NCBI GenBank assembly: GCA_025938055.1
Contig: JAICQC010000224.1
Coordinates: 1 to 7,704, forward strand
Length of the DNA stretch: 7,704 bases
Direction of reading: 5' to 3'
Source: Anaerolineales bacterium
GTDB lineage: Bacteria; Chloroflexota; Anaerolineae; Anaerolineales; Villigracilaceae
Shown here: piece by piece, positions 6,340 through 7,704 of the stretch
Position numbering within the stretch: the first letter of the stretch is position 1
Layout: the number at the start of each line of letters is the position of its first letter
Made by a program: the position numbers and the translations under genes
Notes under the pieces: model-generated
Database searches by the model: none
What the model saw: only the letters and a program-made list of their open reading frames with translations
What the model was told of the DNA's origin: nothing

Positions 6340-6744
6340 ATGCAAAATTATACCTTTCGTCTCACGCCTGGAGAGGATTTATTCGACTCTGTTCAGGCTT
6401 TTGCAATGGAAAAGCACATCGAAGCCGGATGCGTCCTGAGCGGAGTCGGGAGCCTGATCCACGCCTCGATCCGTCTTGCCGACCGAGCTCAGAACTCCGA
6501 GTATGAGGGTCCCTTCGAGATTGTTTCGATCACCGGAACCGTTTCGATTCATGGCTCGCATTTGCATATCTCGTTCGCGGATGGAGATGGCAAAACGGTT
6601 GGCGGGCACTTCGAATCGGGCTGTACGATTTATACAACCGCTGAAATCGTACTGGCGGCATTCAACGACGTGATCTATAAGCGTGAATTTGCAGAGGATT
6701 CCGGGTATGACGAATTGACTGTCTATACTACGGGAAAATCATAA
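6340..6744 (+). CDS. PPC-domain (DUF296) protein
   Basis: This 134-residue protein is a stand-alone PPC/DUF296 domain, about the usual length for the bacterial family. Characteristic features are an EAGCVLSGVGSL block at 28-39, HGSHLHISFADGDGKTVGGH at 71-90 and the adjoining GCTIYTTAEIVL at 94-105. The histidines at 74, 76 and 90 are placed as possible metal ligands. In plants this domain is fused to AT-hook DNA-binding motifs and mediates protein contacts. The single-domain bacterial proteins have no well-established function, and no AT-hook is present here. The ATG at 6340 has a good ribosome binding site. The gene is divergent from the diterpene operon, sharing its upstream region. Its last six bases overlap the convergent ECF ATPase gene, so there is no terminator between them. 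Confidence 0.88.
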   Translation: MQNYTFRLTPGEDLFDSVQAFAMEKHIEAGCVLSGVGSLIHASIRLADRAQNSEYEGPFEIVSITGTVSIHGSHLHISFADGDGKTVGGHFESGCTIYTTAEIVLAAFNDVIYKREFAEDSGYDELTVYTTGKS

Positions 6745-7569
6745 ATCGCTGGGGCGTGGCGTTTTCGCCTGAACGTTGCTCAACCGGTTCAAAAACTCCT
6801 CCTGGTTCCTGACGGTATCCTTAAACCCCAGCCGCTTTCCGAGACGGGTTAACTGGGGAGGTTCCACGTAGGTTTCTGCCAGGATCTGCTCCTGCCCCAG
6901 CACATCGTTCGCTCTGCCATCCAGCAGGATCTTACCTCGGGACAAAGCGATCACACGTTCGAAGTTTTCCGCGCAGAAATCAATATCATGTGTGATTGTG
7001 ATCACGGTCTTACCGCGTTTTTGCAGCTCCGCGATCACGTTCGCGATTCTCACTACACTGGCGGCATCCTGTCCAGTTGTAGGTTCGTCGAAGATGAGGA
7101 TCTCGGTATCCATCGAAATGACGGAGGCAAGCGCGACCATCTTGCGCCATGTGGCAGATAGGTCGTAGGGATTCGTTTCTGTTTTATCGGATAACTGTGT
7201 CAACTCCAACGCGTCTTTGACCAGTGCCTGGACGCGTTCGTTATCAATCCCGAGATTTTTCGGCCCGAAGGAGACTTCTGCGCCGACGTTCTTCGAGAAT
7301 AATTGCTCATCCGGATTTTGAAACACATACCCAACGCGGCTCGCCAGCTTTGCAACCGGATATTTTGCTGTATCCCAATCGCCAATCAACACCTGACCGC
7401 GCGTGGGTTGAAGAAGGCCATTGAAGTGCTTGACCAAGGTCGTTTTCCCCGCGCCGTTCTGCCCGATGATCGCAACCTGTTCGCCCGATGCGATGCTCAG
7501 GGAAATGCCGCACAGGGCTTCGAGTCCAGTAGGATACGTGAAGTGCAGGTCTTTGATTTCGAGATTCAA
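6739..7569 (-). CDS. ECF-type ABC transporter ATP-binding protein with an altered signature motif
   Basis: This 276-residue cytoplasmic ATPase resembles the EcfA/CbiO subunits of energy-coupling-factor importers for vitamins or metal ions. Visible motifs are Walker A GQNGAGKTT (36-44), the Q-loop block QNPDEQLF (84-91) typical of ECF ATPases, Walker B ILIFDEP (157-163) with catalytic Glu162, and the switch His194 in THD. The ABC signature, normally LSGGQ, reads LSATW at 137-141, although the surrounding residues keep alignment. The C-terminal 50 or so residues resemble the extension of the family, with PPQLTRLGKRLG at 237-248. The start is a TTG (7567-7569) with AGGGG five bases upstream and a TTGA overlap with the preceding gene's stop. 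That gene looks like a partner ATPase. The transported substrate cannot be told because no S or T component is in the window. Confidence 0.9.
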   Translation of the reverse strand: MNLEIKDLHFTYPTGLEALCGISLSIASGEQVAIIGQNGAGKTTLVKHFNGLLQPTRGQVLIGDWDTAKYPVAKLASRVGYVFQNPDEQLFSKNVGAEVSFGPKNLGIDNERVQALVKDALELTQLSDKTETNPYDLSATWRKMVALASVISMDTEILIFDEPTTGQDAASVVRIANVIAELQKRGKTVITITHDIDFCAENFERVIALSRGKILLDGRANDVLGQEQILAETYVEPPQLTRLGKRLGFKDTVRNQEEFLNRLSNVQAKTPRPSDL

Positions 7570-7704
7570 CTTGTCCCCTCTTGCCGCAGCGAGGAACGGA
7601 ATCCGTCTACCGCTTCATCCAGTGTAATCGGTAATTTCTCTTCTTTCCACAAACCCACCTCCTGTGCTTTGCGCGCCACCGATGTGTAACGCGAGATACC
7701 AAGA
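7566..7704 (-). CDS. Probable second ECF ABC ATPase, C-terminal 45 residues only
   Basis: An open frame enters from the right edge on the minus strand and ends with TGA at 7566-7568. The 45 visible residues run from LGISRYTSVARKAQEVGLW to LRQEGTS. The segment EEKLPITLDEAVDGF has the character of the C-terminal tail of ECF ATPases, where a 'G-I-x-x-x-x-V-A' helix is followed by 'LP-T-x-EEA'. The stop overlaps the TTG start of the next ATPase gene, the arrangement expected for paired EcfA genes. No catalytic motif lies within the window, so the assignment is tentative; being a coding region is supported by the overlap and the open frame. Confidence 0.55.
   Translation of the reverse strand, partial: LGISRYTSVARKAQEVGLWKEEKLPITLDEAVDGFRSSLRQEGTS
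7575..7579 (-). promoter_or_regulatory. Ribosome binding site supporting a TTG start
   Basis: The minus strand reads AGGGG, five bases before the TTG at 7567-7569. Together with the overlap with the preceding stop codon, this supports TTG initiation of the ECF ATPase gene. Confidence 0.6.

Noticed and set aside
7147..7161. Frameshift as the cause of the odd ABC signature
   Set aside because: The frame is open throughout, and residues on both sides of LSATW align one-to-one with the usual signature helix.

Overview
The window is a compact bacterial region of about 7.7 kb with almost no non-coding DNA. Its main content is a minus-strand run of seven tightly packed genes, from 6223 down to the left edge. 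In transcription order these are: a FemAB/BioF2-type N-acyltransferase-like protein, a membrane methyltransferase of the ICMT/PEMT type, a homologue of the M. tuberculosis tuberculosinol/tuberculosinyl-adenosine synthase Rv3378c, a class II diterpene cyclase homologous to Rv3377c, a six-TM PAS histidine kinase, a receiver-only response regulator, and the first 40 codons of a membrane protein that runs off the window. Four consecutive junctions are ATGA stop/start overlaps, so the terpene genes and the two-component genes are very likely one translationally coupled operon.

The cyclase plus Rv3378c-like pair is a rare combination. From memory it is known from M. tuberculosis (halimadienyl diphosphate to tuberculosinol and tuberculosinyl adenosine). 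It is also known from the chloroflexote Herpetosiphon aurantiacus, where a cyclase, an Rv3378c homologue and a methyltransferase make O-methylkolavelool. The same three activities are present here, so the likely product is a bicyclic labdane-, halimane- or clerodane-type diterpene alcohol, possibly O-methylated. The sequence alone does not identify the skeleton. GGPP would have to come from a synthase outside the window. A notable oddity is that the Asp of the DGTRRW motif of the Rv3378c family is Asn here.

The only intergenic gap of any size (6224-6339) lies between the divergently transcribed acyltransferase gene and a plus-strand PPC/DUF296 gene. It must hold the promoters of both. The PPC gene converges on, and overlaps by six bases, a minus-strand ECF-type ABC ATPase gene. 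That gene is coupled by a TTGA overlap to an upstream partial gene that looks like the C-terminus of a second ECF ATPase.

The organism is probably a chloroflexote, perhaps Anaerolineae-like. This is an inference from the Herpetosiphon-like terpene set and the general gene style; no rRNA or marker gene is present. No tRNA, rRNA, CRISPR array, insertion sequence, long repeat or convincing terminator was seen.
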